Shown here piece after piece: positions 1-8,653 of a DNA stretch of 64,000 nucleotides. Positions within the stretch are counted from its first letter, which is position 1. Every line of letters begins with the position of its first letter. Source of the stretch: Oscillospiraceae bacterium (GTDB lineage: Bacteria; Bacillota; Clostridia; Oscillospirales; Ruminococcaceae); contig SFLS01000003.1 in NCBI GenBank assembly GCA_004554485.1, forward strand, positions 18,553 to 82,552, in the 5' to 3' direction. The position numbers and the translations under genes are program-made. The notes beneath the pieces were generated by a model. That model saw nothing but the letters and a program-made list of their open reading frames with translations. It was not told the origin of the DNA and did not search any database.

Positions 1-195
1 GGCCATGCGCATGGTGCGGGCGTTGACCATGGCGGCGTTGGCGGCAAAGTCGCCGTTGGCGGTATCGCCGGGGACCTCCACCACAAAGGGGGCGGGTTCG
101 GCGGCGGGCAGCAGGCCCTCGGCGGCGGCTGCGGCAAAGGCGGCGGAAATGACCGCCGCGAGCTGCCGGCGGGTCTCATCGAAGCGGGAAATCAT
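1..195 (-). CDS. argS: arginyl-tRNA synthetase, N-terminal part (runs off left edge)
   Basis: The gene starts at the ATG at 195 and leaves the window at base 1, so only about 65 codons are seen. The sequence reads through an alanine-rich helix into EVPGDTANGDFAANAAM, which matches the EVP-x4-GDFA(T/A)NAAM signature of the N-terminal additional domain of ArgRS, the domain that contacts the D-loop of tRNA-Arg. A ribosome binding site AAGGAG lies just upstream. It is the last visible gene of a minus-strand run murI, DUF1934, argS. The DUF1934-argS order is also seen in Bacillus (ywiB-argS), which supports the call. The catalytic domain is outside the window. Confidence 0.88.
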   Translation of the reverse strand, partial: MISRFDETRRQLAAVISAAFAAAAAEGLLPAAEPAPFVVEVPGDTANGDFAANAAMVNARTMRMA

Positions 196-244
196 AGCTG
201 TTCATTCTCCTTAAAGATACAAAGTTGTTAATGATAAACGGGAT

Positions 245-679
245 TTACCGGGGAAGGACGGTGACGTAGACGGCGTTTTCGCTGATCAGCGCGGTATTGA
301 CATCCAGCGAGTAGTGGAACTCCAGCTGACCGCCCTCCGGCGTGAGTTGGGCGTGGACCCGACTGCCGTTGACCCCCAGGACGAGGTTGCCGTAGCCGGT
401 ATCGTAGGTGCACTGGTGGCGGCGGCCCTCCTCCACGATGAGCTGGGAATGCACCGCCCCGGTGCGCAGAAGGACGACCTCGCCCTTTTGGGGGTCGACC
501 CGCAGGGTGGTGTGGCAGCCGCCGTAGCCGGTGGCGTCGCTTTCCTCGTAGCGGATGAGCCAGCGGCCCCCGTGGGAGGTGAACCTTCCGCCGGTGACCA
601 GCTCCACGGTATCCTCTTCGCCCTCCACCACCTGGACGCCCCGGACGGTGACGGTACAGTTTTCCTGTTCAGCTTTCAT
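245..679 (-). CDS. DUF1934 domain protein (YwiB family)
   Basis: A 144-residue protein with alternating short beta strands and no signal peptide or membrane segment, as expected of the calycin-like beta barrel of the DUF1934/YwiB family. Function unknown; the family is usually found beside argS, as here. The ATG at 679 is chosen because GGAGGTGA lies 5 bases upstream; a GTG three codons earlier would sit on the ribosome binding site. The start overlaps the last 11 bases of murI, so translation is probably coupled. Recognisable stretches are TGYGGCHTTL near the middle and YDTGYGNLVLGV toward the end. Confidence 0.85.
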   Translation of the reverse strand: MKAEQENCTVTVRGVQVVEGEEDTVELVTGGRFTSHGGRWLIRYEESDATGYGGCHTTLRVDPQKGEVVLLRTGAVHSQLIVEEGRRHQCTYDTGYGNLVLGVNGSRVHAQLTPEGGQLEFHYSLDVNTALISENAVYVTVLPR

Positions 680-1496
680 GGGGGTCACCTCCGGTCAGTT
701 CGGCAAGGGGCAGCAGCGAGAGGCGGGAGCCGATATCCTGTCCCAGCAGCCGGGTGGCCGTCTGCAGGGCAGCTGGCGGCGGGGCGGCGGTAAACCAGAA
801 GGCCCCGGCCGGGGAGCCTTCCGCGGACAGCAGGCGGGCTTGTCCCAGTGCGGCGGCCGCGGCGGCTGCGGTTTCGGCGGCGCAGTCGATCAGGGTGACC
901 GAAGGGCCGAGCACGGCGGCAAACGCCCCGGCGATAAGCGGATAGTGGGTGCAGCCCAGCACCACGGTATCCACATGGTTTTCCAGAAAAGGACGGCAGT
1001 ACTCCGCCACGGCGGCGGCCAGCCGGGGATCCTCCGCGGTCACGCCCTGCTCGATCATCGGGGCGAGCAGCGGGCAGGCCGCGTTGACGACCGGCTGCCC
1101 GGTTTGACGGGTGATGGCCCGGGCAAAGCGGCCGCTGCGGACGGTGGCTTCGGTAGCGGCCAGCCCGATACGGCCACAGACGCTGCGGCGGGCGGCAGCT
1201 TCGGCCGCGGCGGAAACAACGTCAAAGCAGGGGACGGGCAGCCGCTGCAAAGAGGGGGCGTTGCAGCTGATGGTGCCGCAGGCGGCGATCAGCGCTTTGA
1301 CGCCCCGGCGCAGCAGCCAGGCGGTGATCTGCCCGGTAAAGGCGTCAATCTCGCCGGCGGGGCGGCAGCCGTAGGGCATCCGGGCGGTATCACCGAGGTA
1401 TAGAATGGGTTCCTCCGGCAGCAGGCGCCGCAGGGCACGGACGGCGGAAAGCCCGCCGATGCCGGAATCAAAGACCCCGATGGGACGGGGATCCAT
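669..1496 (-). CDS. murI: glutamate racemase
   Basis: 275 residues, normal length for MurI, which interconverts L- and D-glutamate for peptidoglycan. The N-terminal GVFDSGIGGLSAVRAL and LGDTARMPYG are family signatures. The two catalytic cysteines are visible in AACGTIS and in LGCTHYP. The first is usually ACNTA in this family; the change of Asn to Gly beside the cysteine is a lineage variant and not a loss of the nucleophile. The start ATG at 1496 follows a strong GAAAGGAGGTG. The ddl gene lies upstream on the same strand, so two D-amino-acid steps of wall synthesis are linked. The stop overlaps the next gene. Confidence 0.95.
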   Translation of the reverse strand: MDPRPIGVFDSGIGGLSAVRALRRLLPEEPILYLGDTARMPYGCRPAGEIDAFTGQITAWLLRRGVKALIAACGTISCNAPSLQRLPVPCFDVVSAAAEAAARRSVCGRIGLAATEATVRSGRFARAITRQTGQPVVNAACPLLAPMIEQGVTAEDPRLAAAVAEYCRPFLENHVDTVVLGCTHYPLIAGAFAAVLGPSVTLIDCAAETAAAAAAALGQARLLSAEGSPAGAFWFTAAPPPAALQTATRLLGQDIGSRLSLLPLAELTGGDPHES

Positions 1497-1543
1497 GGCG
1501 GCACCTCCTTTCGGGTAAAATCAAGAAAAAACAATAAACTGCG

Positions 1544-2617
1544 TCAGCGGGGCTCCAGTGCCAGTTCGATGAGATGATCGAGCAGCCGGGGGTAGGTGTA
1601 GCCGCTGGCAAGGAACAGCTTGGGGAACATGCTGATGCTGGTAAAGCCGGGCAGGGTGTTGATCTCATTCAGACGGACGCTGCCGTCCGGCAGGGCAAAG
1701 AAATCCACCCGGGCCAGGCCCATGCAGTCCATGGCCCGGTAGGCGGCCACCGCCGTGCGGCGCAGCAGCTCGGTCTGCTCCTGCGGAATGCGCGCCGGAA
1801 GGAACAGCGCGGTGGAGCCGTCGAGATACTTGCCCTCATAATCATACAGGTCCCGCGTCGGGACGATCTCGCCCAGCACATCGCTGGCGACGGCGCTGCG
1901 GTGGTGCCCCATTACGGCACACTCCACCTCGGCGCCGGTGATGGCTTCCTCGATGAGGACCTTGCGGTCGTAGCGCAGGGCTTCCTCCAGCGCCGCCTGC
2001 AGTTCGGCGGGGTTATTGGCCCGGCTGACCCCCACGGAGGAGCCCAGGTTGACCGGCTTGACAAACACCGGCCAGCCCAGCTGGGCTTCAACGCGGGCGG
2101 TCAGCTCCTCCGGCTGCGGCAGCTCGCCGCGGTAGACGGTAAAGCCCCGCGCCACCGGAATACCGGCGGCGGCGATCAGACGCTTGGCGATATCCTTATC
2201 CATGCAGTTGGCACTGCCGGTGACGCCGCAGCCGACATAGGGCAGGCAGGCCAGCTCCAGCAGGCCCTGCACCGTGCCGTCTTCGCCGTTCATGCCGTGC
2301 AGGACGGGGAAAACCACGTCCACCCGCCGCGGCAGCCAGCCTTCGGGTGTCTGTACCAGCAGGCCGTGGTGCGCCGGGTCGGGAGAGAGCAGGCAGGGGG
2401 TCAGCGCGTCGCTTTGCGCCCAGCGGCCGTCGGCGATCAGCGAAATCTCGCCGGAATACAGGAACCAGCTGCCCTGCCGGGTGATGCCGACCGGCAGGAT
2501 CTCGTACTTTTCGGGATCCAGCTGCTGCAGCACCGAGGTGGCCGAAAGCTGGGAAACATCGTGCTCGGTGGAGGCACCGCCGAACAGAACGGCGACAGTG
2601 AGCCTGGGTTTCGACAT
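1544..2617 (-). CDS. ddl: D-alanine--D-alanine ligase
   Basis: 357 residues. An ATP-grasp enzyme that joins two D-alanines for the peptidoglycan pentapeptide. Visible family features are VAVLFGGASTEHDVS at the N terminus (ligand-binding serine), FPVLHGMNGEDGTVQG, VFVKPVNLGSSVGVS (the ATP-grasp lysine and glycine loop), and the C-terminal RVDFFALPDGSVRLNEINTL, which carries the Mg-binding Asp and Glu/Asn. The start ATG at 2617 has GGAAAGGGGC upstream; an earlier in-frame ATG has no ribosome binding site. A sigma-A promoter lies at 2658-2686. The gene precedes murI on the same strand with a 47-base gap. Confidence 0.96.
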   Translation of the reverse strand: MSKPRLTVAVLFGGASTEHDVSQLSATSVLQQLDPEKYEILPVGITRQGSWFLYSGEISLIADGRWAQSDALTPCLLSPDPAHHGLLVQTPEGWLPRRVDVVFPVLHGMNGEDGTVQGLLELACLPYVGCGVTGSANCMDKDIAKRLIAAAGIPVARGFTVYRGELPQPEELTARVEAQLGWPVFVKPVNLGSSVGVSRANNPAELQAALEEALRYDRKVLIEEAITGAEVECAVMGHHRSAVASDVLGEIVPTRDLYDYEGKYLDGSTALFLPARIPQEQTELLRRTAVAAYRAMDCMGLARVDFFALPDGSVRLNEINTLPGFTSISMFPKLFLASGYTYPRLLDHLIELALEPR

Positions 2618-2657
2618 GGTAAAAGCCCCTTTCCAAAACTGTGGAATATTACATTTT

Positions 2658-2686
2658 ATCATACCACATTTTTATGCGGGGCGCAA
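2658..2686 (-). promoter_or_regulatory. sigma-A promoter of ddl-murI
   Basis: On the minus strand TTGCGC (2686-2681) and TATGAT (2663-2658) are 17 bases apart, 41 bases upstream of the ddl start. Confidence 0.6.
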
Positions 2687-2724
2687 TGAATTATTATAAA
2701 ATGTGGGGCGGCAGCGGCGGCTCT

Positions 2725-3591
2725 TCACACCGCCGGAAAGGCGGCACGCAGGCAGGTGAGGGAGACCTCCGAAAGGTAGTAGCCATCCTGCCCGACAGTA
2801 CCGTCCAGATAGACGCAGTAAACCGGCAGCTCCGGCCGCCCGGCGAGGGAGCAGAGGGCGGTGCGGCGCTCCAGATAGTCCAGCAGCGAAAGATCGCTTT
2901 GACTGTGGGAAAGCAGGGTGCCGACCAGAGCCTCGCCGCTTTCGGTCAGGACGGCGGGCAGGTGCTGCCGGATCAGGCTGCCCAGCAGCTCGGCGGCACG
3001 GTCGCTGCGGCGGGCGGGGTCCGCCGGGGCCTGCAGGGTAAGCAGATCGGACAGGGCCGCGCCGTCCAGCCGATATTCGCCGGGCGGGAAGGAAACGCGG
3101 TGGCCGGAGGTTTCTCCGGAAAGGGCGGCGGTGAGGGTAAAGGGCAGCGGGCCGCAGGCCTCCATCACGGCGGAAAGCTGCCGGCGGTTCTGGACGAGGG
3201 CGCCGTCGATGGGAACGCCCAGCCAGGCGGAAAGCTGCCGGCGCAGATAGTCGGCGCCGCCCTGCCGGTAGGCCGCGGCCAGGGTGTTCTGCTCGCCGCC
3301 GGCGCTCCAGACCGTTTCGGGGGGCAGCACCGCCGTCTGCACGGCGATGAGATCCGGCTGGAAGGAGACGAGGGCGCAGACGGTCAGCTCCTCCGATTCG
3401 CCGACGCCCAGGGCCAGGACGGTAAGGCGGGAGGAGGCATCGGGGAGCAGCCGGGTCTCGTTGGGGGGCGCGTCGCTGCCGGGCCGGCTGCTGATGATCC
3501 ACCAGCCCAGCAGAAAAACGGCGGCCGCCGCGGCAATGGAGACGGCAAAGGTGCGGAAAAAGACGGCGGGACGGGATTCACTGTGCTTCAT
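2725..3591 (-). CDS. degenerate LCP (LytR-CpsA-Psr) like membrane protein
   Basis: 288 residues with one N-terminal membrane segment (about 11-32) and an extracytoplasmic domain. The pattern AAYRQGGADYLRRQLSAWLG, then VPIDGALV and a following GPLPFTL, matches the core of LCP phosphotransferases (AYxxGG...LLG...IDxxVxV...GGV), and LDGAALSDLLTLQ matches their LNGEQALxYxR segment. The family's catalytic arginines are not seen: the place of the usual SIPRDT loop is taken by VLPPET. It may bind polyprenyl-linked polymers without transferring them, or be a decaying paralogue. It ends 107 bases before the ddl start and is a separate unit. Confidence 0.55.
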   Translation of the reverse strand: MKHSESRPAVFFRTFAVSIAAAAAVFLLGWWIISSRPGSDAPPNETRLLPDASSRLTVLALGVGESEELTVCALVSFQPDLIAVQTAVLPPETVWSAGGEQNTLAAAYRQGGADYLRRQLSAWLGVPIDGALVQNRRQLSAVMEACGPLPFTLTAALSGETSGHRVSFPPGEYRLDGAALSDLLTLQAPADPARRSDRAAELLGSLIRQHLPAVLTESGEALVGTLLSHSQSDLSLLDYLERRTALCSLAGRPELPVYCVYLDGTVGQDGYYLSEVSLTCLRAAFPAV

Positions 3592-3752
3592 AGGGGAACC
3601 TCCGGCAGATGGAAATAGCAGACGGGTGTCCGCCGAACGTCCGGAAAAGACCGGCCGAAACGGCAGAACGGCATCACTCCACAGTATGGGGCGCGCGCAG
3701 GTCCGTCATGCAAAAAAGGGCGGAAAACCGGGGGGAAAATACGCCGCAAGGC

Positions 3753-3781
3753 TTGACAACGGCGGGGGAAGTCCCTATAAT
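3753..3781 (+). promoter_or_regulatory. consensus sigma-A promoter of DUF177-rpmF
   Basis: TTGACA (3753-3758) and TATAAT (3776-3781) are both perfect consensus with a 17-base spacer, about 100 bases before the DUF177 start. The rest of the 290-base gap 3592-3882 shows no other gene. Confidence 0.9.
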
Positions 3782-3882
3782 AGCTTTGTGTCCGTCCGAA
3801 AGGGGGTATTGCGCCCTTTTGCGGATGGCGACCCCATTATAAGCGGCGGGGAATCCCCCCGAACCAAAAGGAGGGAGGCACC

Positions 3883-4380
3883 GTGAAGCTGGACCTGAAC
3901 CGCGTACTGGAACTGCCGGGAGAAGCCGATGTGGTAACGGCGGATGTGGACCTGACATCAGTACGGCATGCAGGACGGCCCCTGTTTACGGCGCCCGTGA
4001 CCGTTACCGCAAAGGCGCAGAACCGTGCCGGTGTAGTTACACTCGATTGCACCTACCGGTTTACCCTTTCGGTGCTGTGCGACCGCTGCCTGGCTCCGCT
4101 GGAGCTGCCCACAACCCGCACCGTTTCTCATACCGTCGTCCGCGCCGTCAGCGGGGAGGACGATGAGACTTTTTTGGTGGCAGAGGACGGGATCGTCGAG
4201 CTGGATACGCTCGCTACCAACGATCTTTTGCCGGAGCTGCCCCAGCGCTTTTTGTGTGCGGAGGACTGCAAGGGCCTGTGCCCGACATGCGGCAGGAACC
4301 TGAACGAAGGGGACTGCGGCTGCCGCAAAACAGCGGGAGACCCCCGCATGGAGGCGCTGCGCCGTCTGTTGGAAAACTGA
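3883..4380 (+). CDS. DUF177 (YceD-like) ribosome-associated protein
   Basis: 165 residues, GTG start at 3883 with GGAGGGAGG directly upstream. The DUF177 signature is clear: CDRCLAPLELP in the middle and a C-terminal metal-binding pattern CAEDCKGLCPTCGRNLNEGDC. The family is tied to large-subunit rRNA accumulation, and its gene almost always precedes rpmF, as here (40-base gap). The two are driven by the same strong promoter. The cytoplasmic protein has no membrane segment. The exact molecular role in Firmicutes is not settled. Confidence 0.92.
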   Translation: MKLDLNRVLELPGEADVVTADVDLTSVRHAGRPLFTAPVTVTAKAQNRAGVVTLDCTYRFTLSVLCDRCLAPLELPTTRTVSHTVVRAVSGEDDETFLVAEDGIVELDTLATNDLLPELPQRFLCAEDCKGLCPTCGRNLNEGDCGCRKTAGDPRMEALRRLLEN

Positions 4381-4419
4381 ATTTTTGAAATGAATGCAAT
4401 CGTGTAGGAGGAAAATAAA

Positions 4420-4602
4420 ATGGCAGTACCGAAGAGAAAGCTTTCGAAAGCAAGAAAGAACAAAAGACGCAGCAATGTGTGGAAGCTGTCGGCTCCCGCT
4501 ATGTGCCGCTGCACCCAGTGCGGCGCCTTTAAGCTGCCCCACCGCGTATGCCCCGCCTGCGGCTACTACAAGGGCGTAGAGGTCATCAAGGTAGAGGAAT
4601 AA
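4420..4602 (+). CDS. rpmF: 50S ribosomal protein L32
   Basis: 60 residues, the usual size. Starts MAVPKRKLSKARKNKRRSN, then a zinc knuckle CTQCG...CPACG (Cys+ form) and a short basic tail. The start is preceded by GTAGGAGG. Co-transcribed with the DUF177 gene and followed by a strong terminator at 4629-4656. Confidence 0.98.
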   Translation: MAVPKRKLSKARKNKRRSNVWKLSAPAMCRCTQCGAFKLPHRVCPACGYYKGVEVIKVEE

Positions 4603-4628
4603 AACAAAATAAACCCAAACCCAAAGCG

Positions 4629-4656
4629 CCCGCCGGAGAATCCTCCGGCGGGTTTT
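4629..4656 (+). terminator. terminator after rpmF
   Basis: A 10-bp perfect stem CCCGCCGGAG/CTCCGGCGGG with a 4-base loop, followed by TTTT. Confidence 0.85.
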
Positions 4657-4768
4657 GCAATGCCATACAAATACAAGCGGGAAGTTTTATGAAAAATTCT
4701 GGCGAAAAAAGAAAAAACAACCCTTTTCAAACAGAGATTATTTTGTTAGGATAAGGGTAATAAAAAAT

Positions 4769-4814
4769 ACGTCCCCCTAGGGGGACGTCATGTTTGCTGG
4801 CAAACATGACGTCC
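4769..4814 (+). repeat. two overlapping, mutually exclusive palindromes before the surface protein gene
   Basis: The first is a perfect 20-bp palindrome, ACGTCCCCCTAGGGGGACGT at 4769-4788. The second has 15-bp arms (4783-4797 and 4800-4814) around the 2-base loop TG. They share 4783-4788, so only one can form at a time. They lie in an AT-rich leader 33 bases before the surface protein start. There is no U-tract after either, so a classical attenuator is not evident; an operator or an mRNA-stability switch are alternatives. Confidence 0.7.
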
Positions 4815-4846
4815 TTTGGGAGGGCAGTAAAAGAAGAGGTTAAACC

Positions 4847-6205
4847 ATGAAAAAATTTTTAGCAATGGCGCTGGCCCTGCTTATGGTGGCTGTAATGCTG
4901 CCGGTGATGGCGGCCGCGGCGGATGCCGAATATGCCATCACCGATGAGGCAGGCCTGCGCGCTGCGGTAGAGGCTATGAAGGATGGTGACAATGTTACCG
5001 TGCGGCTGAAAGAAGATGTGACCATCAACGGTTACCTGAAGGTGAGCACCGGCACGCTGACCATTCTGGGGCAGAGACACACGATAACCTTTAGCCATCA
5101 CTCTTTAGTATTAAGTGGAACGGCTATACTGAATCTGGGAACCAAGGAGGGAGAAGGAACGCCGGAAAACGAACTCATTCTTACCTCCATAGATGATACA
5201 AGCGCTGTTATAAACATGGACGGTTCGGCGGTACTTAATATGTATCACGGCGTGGAAATTAGGGATTCCCGTGCGGGCGGACAGGCCGGCGGCGTGCAGT
5301 TGATTGGTGATAAAACGGTCTTTAATATGTACGGCGGCGTGATCGATAATTGCGTGAACTGGGCTTCGGTTGCGGGTGGCGTATATATTGATGGCGGAGC
5401 TTTGTTTAATATGTATGATGGTGTTATTCGGAATTGCTCGGGATGCAAGGGCGGTGCAGTAACCGTTTCCGGGGCTGCTCCCATCTTCGGTGGTTATATA
5501 AGCGGCTCCTCCGGCTTCCATATGTATGGCGGGACTATCAAAGACTGCCACGATAAAGGGTATGGCGGCGGTGCCGTCTGCGCATATACAGCGAAACCGG
5601 TTTCGTTCATTATGGACGGCGGCACCATTACCGGCTGCAGCGGAGACGGTAATGGTTATGGCGGCGCTGTATTTATCTTCACTACGCATCCGGACGCTGT
5701 GATTGAAATCAATAAGGGTGAGATCACCGGGAATACCGGCGTCTATGGCGGCGGAGTATTTGTCTACGAAGGAACGGTGAAGATCGCCGACGGTGTGGCG
5801 CTGCACAATAATACGGCCACAGTTGAGGGCGACGACCTCTACAATGAAAGCGGCAGCATCACATTAGGGAAGCTGCCCACCGGACTGAAGCTGGCCGCCT
5901 GCGGGTGCGACATTGACGGCTGGTACCATGATGAAGACGGCGCACGGTGGAGCAGTAAGAAGTGCGGCGGGGAAGCCGACCAGATGGAAAAATATACGGA
6001 GACCACCATCACAGAGGGCTGCGCCCTGAAGGCTGCCCACGGTGAAGCACCGGCAGCGGAGCCTCCTTTGATTATTATTGTGCCGGAGGCGCCGGAGCAG
6101 GAGGCCCCCAACCCGACAACCGGGAGCCGTGACCTTGCGGATGTGGCTGCGGCCATGGCGGCGGTTTCGCTGCTGGGCGCTGCTGCGGTCATCCGTAAGA
6201 AATAA
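4847..6205 (+). CDS. secreted beta-helix surface protein with NPTTG sorting signal
   Basis: 452 residues. An N-terminal signal peptide (about 1-26) is followed by a domain made of short repeats rich in Gly, Asn and Cys, each with an N-M-Y-x-G core (NMYHG, NMYGG, NMYDG, HMYGG), typical of right-handed parallel beta-helix polymorphic repeats. The C terminus has NPTTG (422-426), a hydrophobic stretch and RKK, the layout of a sortase signal. Class B sortases favour NPxT motifs, and two such enzymes are encoded at 12.4 and 41.9 kb. No ligand or enzyme motif was recognised; a structural or adhesin-like role is inferred. The start ATG has GGGAGGGC and AAGAAGAGG upstream. Confidence 0.8.
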   Translation: MKKFLAMALALLMVAVMLPVMAAAADAEYAITDEAGLRAAVEAMKDGDNVTVRLKEDVTINGYLKVSTGTLTILGQRHTITFSHHSLVLSGTAILNLGTKEGEGTPENELILTSIDDTSAVINMDGSAVLNMYHGVEIRDSRAGGQAGGVQLIGDKTVFNMYGGVIDNCVNWASVAGGVYIDGGALFNMYDGVIRNCSGCKGGAVTVSGAAPIFGGYISGSSGFHMYGGTIKDCHDKGYGGGAVCAYTAKPVSFIMDGGTITGCSGDGNGYGGAVFIFTTHPDAVIEINKGEITGNTGVYGGGVFVYEGTVKIADGVALHNNTATVEGDDLYNESGSITLGKLPTGLKLAACGCDIDGWYHDEDGARWSSKKCGGEADQMEKYTETTITEGCALKAAHGEAPAAEPPLIIIVPEAPEQEAPNPTTGSRDLADVAAAMAAVSLLGAAAVIRKK

Positions 6206-6255
6206 ACTGAACTGAAAGCCGGACGGGCATTTGTGTGCGGTGCCCGCCATAAGGC

Positions 6256-6284
6256 AAAAAGCTCCCCGAAAGGGGAGCTTTTTG
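6256..6284. terminator. bidirectional terminator between convergent genes
   Basis: AAAAAGCTCCCC, loop GAAA, GGGGAGCTTTTT: it serves both the surface protein gene (plus) and the oxidoreductase gene (minus). Confidence 0.9.
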
Positions 6285-6293
6285 CGTGGCGCT

Positions 6294-7295
6294 TTATTCG
6301 TCGCGGTGGACCACCATGTTCCAGCAGGTCTGGCGGAAGGTGATCTTATTCTGCTTGGCGATCTCATCCAGCACCCGGCAGGTGGCCAGCGAAATGGAAA
6401 GGTAAGCCTCATTGCCGCCGCGGCGCTTTATCATCGTGATGAAAGCGTCCAGCTCGGCATAAAGGGCGGAGGTATCGTCCTCCGGGGGGATCTCTTTCGG
6501 TTCCTGTCCGCGCAGGCAGAGGGTGAGGGGAGACATGGTATCCCATTTGCCTATCACAATCGCGCCCTTTTCGCCCTCGATGACACTGGGCAGGAGGCTG
6601 TCGGCGATCTTGCTCCAGCGCCATTCCGCCAAAAAGCCGGGGTACTGGGCAATCGCCGCGCCCTGCGCTTCAAATTCGCCCAGCTTGCTGCAGAACGAAG
6701 CGATGCGCTCCGGTTCGCCGGCCAGGGCGATGGTGGGGGCGATGCAGTAAACGCCCAGATCCGCCACGGCGGCGTTGTTCAGCCGGGGATCGAAGGCATT
6801 GGGCCGGCCGCCGGCAAGGTAGCTGTCGTACCGGCTGGAATACTGGCAGTACCCGGCGGTGATGCGGCGCAGCGTGCCGATCTCCGGGATCAGCTCGTGC
6901 AGGCGGCGGAACCCCGGCGTAAAGAGGGGGCGCATCCCCTCCAGCAGGATGACGCGGCTGTTGTGGGCCTGCAGCACCATGCCGTCGCAATCAATGTAGG
7001 TGGTGGCCATCGGCTTCTCGCACAGGATATGCTTGCCGGTTTTCATCAGGGTGATGGCCTGCTCGGCATGGCACAGGTTGGGGCTGGCGATATAGACGGC
7101 ATCCACCTCGGGGCAGTCGGCCAGCGCCTGCAGGTCGGTAAAGGTAAGCGTGGCGCCCCACTGCGAGGCAAATTCGGCGGCGCGCTCCGGCGTGCGGGAG
7201 TAGACGGCGGCAAGCTGAAATTCGGGGTGCTTTTTGGCTTCGGTCAAAAACTGTTCAACGATTTTTCCGGAGCCGATAGTAGCAAAACGGATCAT
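6294..7295 (-). CDS. Gfo/Idh/MocA family oxidoreductase
   Basis: 333 residues. The N-terminal Rossmann fold begins FATIGSGKIVEQFL, followed by VYIASPNLCHAEQA and ILCEKPMATT, the EKP motif of this NAD(P)-dependent sugar or inositol dehydrogenase family. The C-terminal beta-sheet domain follows with GVYCIAPTIAL. Substrate cannot be told from the sequence. The start ATG at 7295 has AAGGAGGTT seven bases upstream; the ORF extends further but without a better site. It follows the DUF512 gene by 36 bases on the same strand. Confidence 0.9.
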   Translation of the reverse strand: MIRFATIGSGKIVEQFLTEAKKHPEFQLAAVYSRTPERAAEFASQWGATLTFTDLQALADCPEVDAVYIASPNLCHAEQAITLMKTGKHILCEKPMATTYIDCDGMVLQAHNSRVILLEGMRPLFTPGFRRLHELIPEIGTLRRITAGYCQYSSRYDSYLAGGRPNAFDPRLNNAAVADLGVYCIAPTIALAGEPERIASFCSKLGEFEAQGAAIAQYPGFLAEWRWSKIADSLLPSVIEGEKGAIVIGKWDTMSPLTLCLRGQEPKEIPPEDDTSALYAELDAFITMIKRRGGNEAYLSISLATCRVLDEIAKQNKITFRQTCWNMVVHRDE

Positions 7296-7331
7296 GGGGG
7301 AACCTCCTTGGAACATAAAATGGGGGAAGGG

Positions 7332-8636
7332 TCAGAAGCGGCCCAGCAGGGCATCCAGCAGCTCGGCGCCCGACATACCGACGACCGCCACCGGGACATT
7401 CAGCGCAGCGGAGACCTCCTGGGGGGTAGTGTCATCCAGAAAGCGGTCCTTTTCATCGCGCAGCATGATCTCCGGCAGGATGAGCGTATCGTCCAGGGGC
7501 TGATCCTTCAGATGCTCGATGATATCCCGCCCGCAGACCAGCCCGGTGACGTTGACCCCACCGCCGAAGGTGCGGTTGGGGATGCCGTAGACGGTAAGCC
7601 GGCGATGAGGGAATTTCTCCCGGGCTGTTTCCAGCAGCTCCCGCAGCAGGGGCGCCGCGGCTTCGCCGGTGGCAAGGGAAAAGCGGCTGGCTTCGGCGTC
7701 GCCGTCCTCCTCCGCCAGCGCCGCGGCAAATTCCTGCCGCAGCAGCGCGGTGGTGCCGACGCCGTTGCCCAGCTGGTCAAAGTCCTCGTAGTAATCGTAA
7801 TCCGGCAGGGGCAGTCCCGCGATAAGATACAGCTCATCGGCGCAGAAGGCGATGCGGCTGCCATGGCGCCGCAGCATCTCCGCTCCGAATTCATCGGCGA
7901 TGCGGATACAATCAGCGGCTTCGGCTGGGATCATCATGCGCAGAGAATACAGCCCCTCCCGATGTCCGGTGAGCCCCACCGGCACCAGCGCGATGCTTTG
8001 CAGCTCCGGGGCGTACTGCCCCAGATCCCACAGACTGCGGCGCAGCTGTTCGCCGTCATTCAGGCCGGGGCAGATGACGATCTGGGCGTTGATACGGATA
8101 TGATGCGCCGCCAGCTGCGGAAGATACCGGAGAACCTCGCCGCTGCGGGGATTTTTCATCATCCGGACCCGCAGCTCGGGGTCGGTGGCGTGGACCGAGA
8201 TATTGATGGGGCTGATGTGCATTTTGATGATGCGGGCAATATCCTCGTCGGTCATGTTGGTGAGGGTGACATAGCTGCCGAACAGAAAGCTCATGCGGCT
8301 GTCGTCATCCTTGAAGTACAACGTTTCCCGCATCCCCTTCGGGAGCTGATCGACAAAGCAGAAGACGCATTTATTGGCGCAGCAGTGCTGCCGGTCCATC
8401 AGGTAATCCTCAAACTCCAGTCCCAGCTCGTCATATTCCGGCTTGCGGATGGAAAAACGGAGCGTTTCTTCGCCCCGCAGCACCTCGACGCTCAGGCGGG
8501 TATCGATCATATAAAAGCGGTAATCCAGGACATCCCGGATAACGCTGCCGTTGATGGAAAGCAGCCGGTCCCCGGCCCGGATGCCGGCCCTGGCCGCCGG
8601 GGTATGGGGAGTGACCGATTCAATAGCGATGGACAT
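7332..8636 (-). CDS. DUF512 PDZ/radical SAM family protein
   Basis: 434 residues. N-terminal PDZ-like segment (PAARAGIRAGDRLLSINGSV), then a cysteine cluster CCANKCVFCFVDQLPKGMR with the radical SAM C-x3-C-x2-C pattern, and long conserved stretches DDDSRMSFLFGSYVTLTNM and PINISVHATDPELR, hallmarks of the DUF512 family. The C terminus includes GGGVNVTGLVCGRDI. Its substrate is not known. In many Clostridia it is found near the ribosome GTPase der; here it sits between an acetyltransferase and an oxidoreductase on the same strand. Confidence 0.92.
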   Translation of the reverse strand: MSIAIESVTPHTPAARAGIRAGDRLLSINGSVIRDVLDYRFYMIDTRLSVEVLRGEETLRFSIRKPEYDELGLEFEDYLMDRQHCCANKCVFCFVDQLPKGMRETLYFKDDDSRMSFLFGSYVTLTNMTDEDIARIIKMHISPINISVHATDPELRVRMMKNPRSGEVLRYLPQLAAHHIRINAQIVICPGLNDGEQLRRSLWDLGQYAPELQSIALVPVGLTGHREGLYSLRMMIPAEAADCIRIADEFGAEMLRRHGSRIAFCADELYLIAGLPLPDYDYYEDFDQLGNGVGTTALLRQEFAAALAEEDGDAEASRFSLATGEAAAPLLRELLETAREKFPHRRLTVYGIPNRTFGGGVNVTGLVCGRDIIEHLKDQPLDDTLILPEIMLRDEKDRFLDDTTPQEVSAALNVPVAVVGMSGAELLDALLGRF

Positions 8637-8653
8637 ATTTTTTCTCCCGATGA

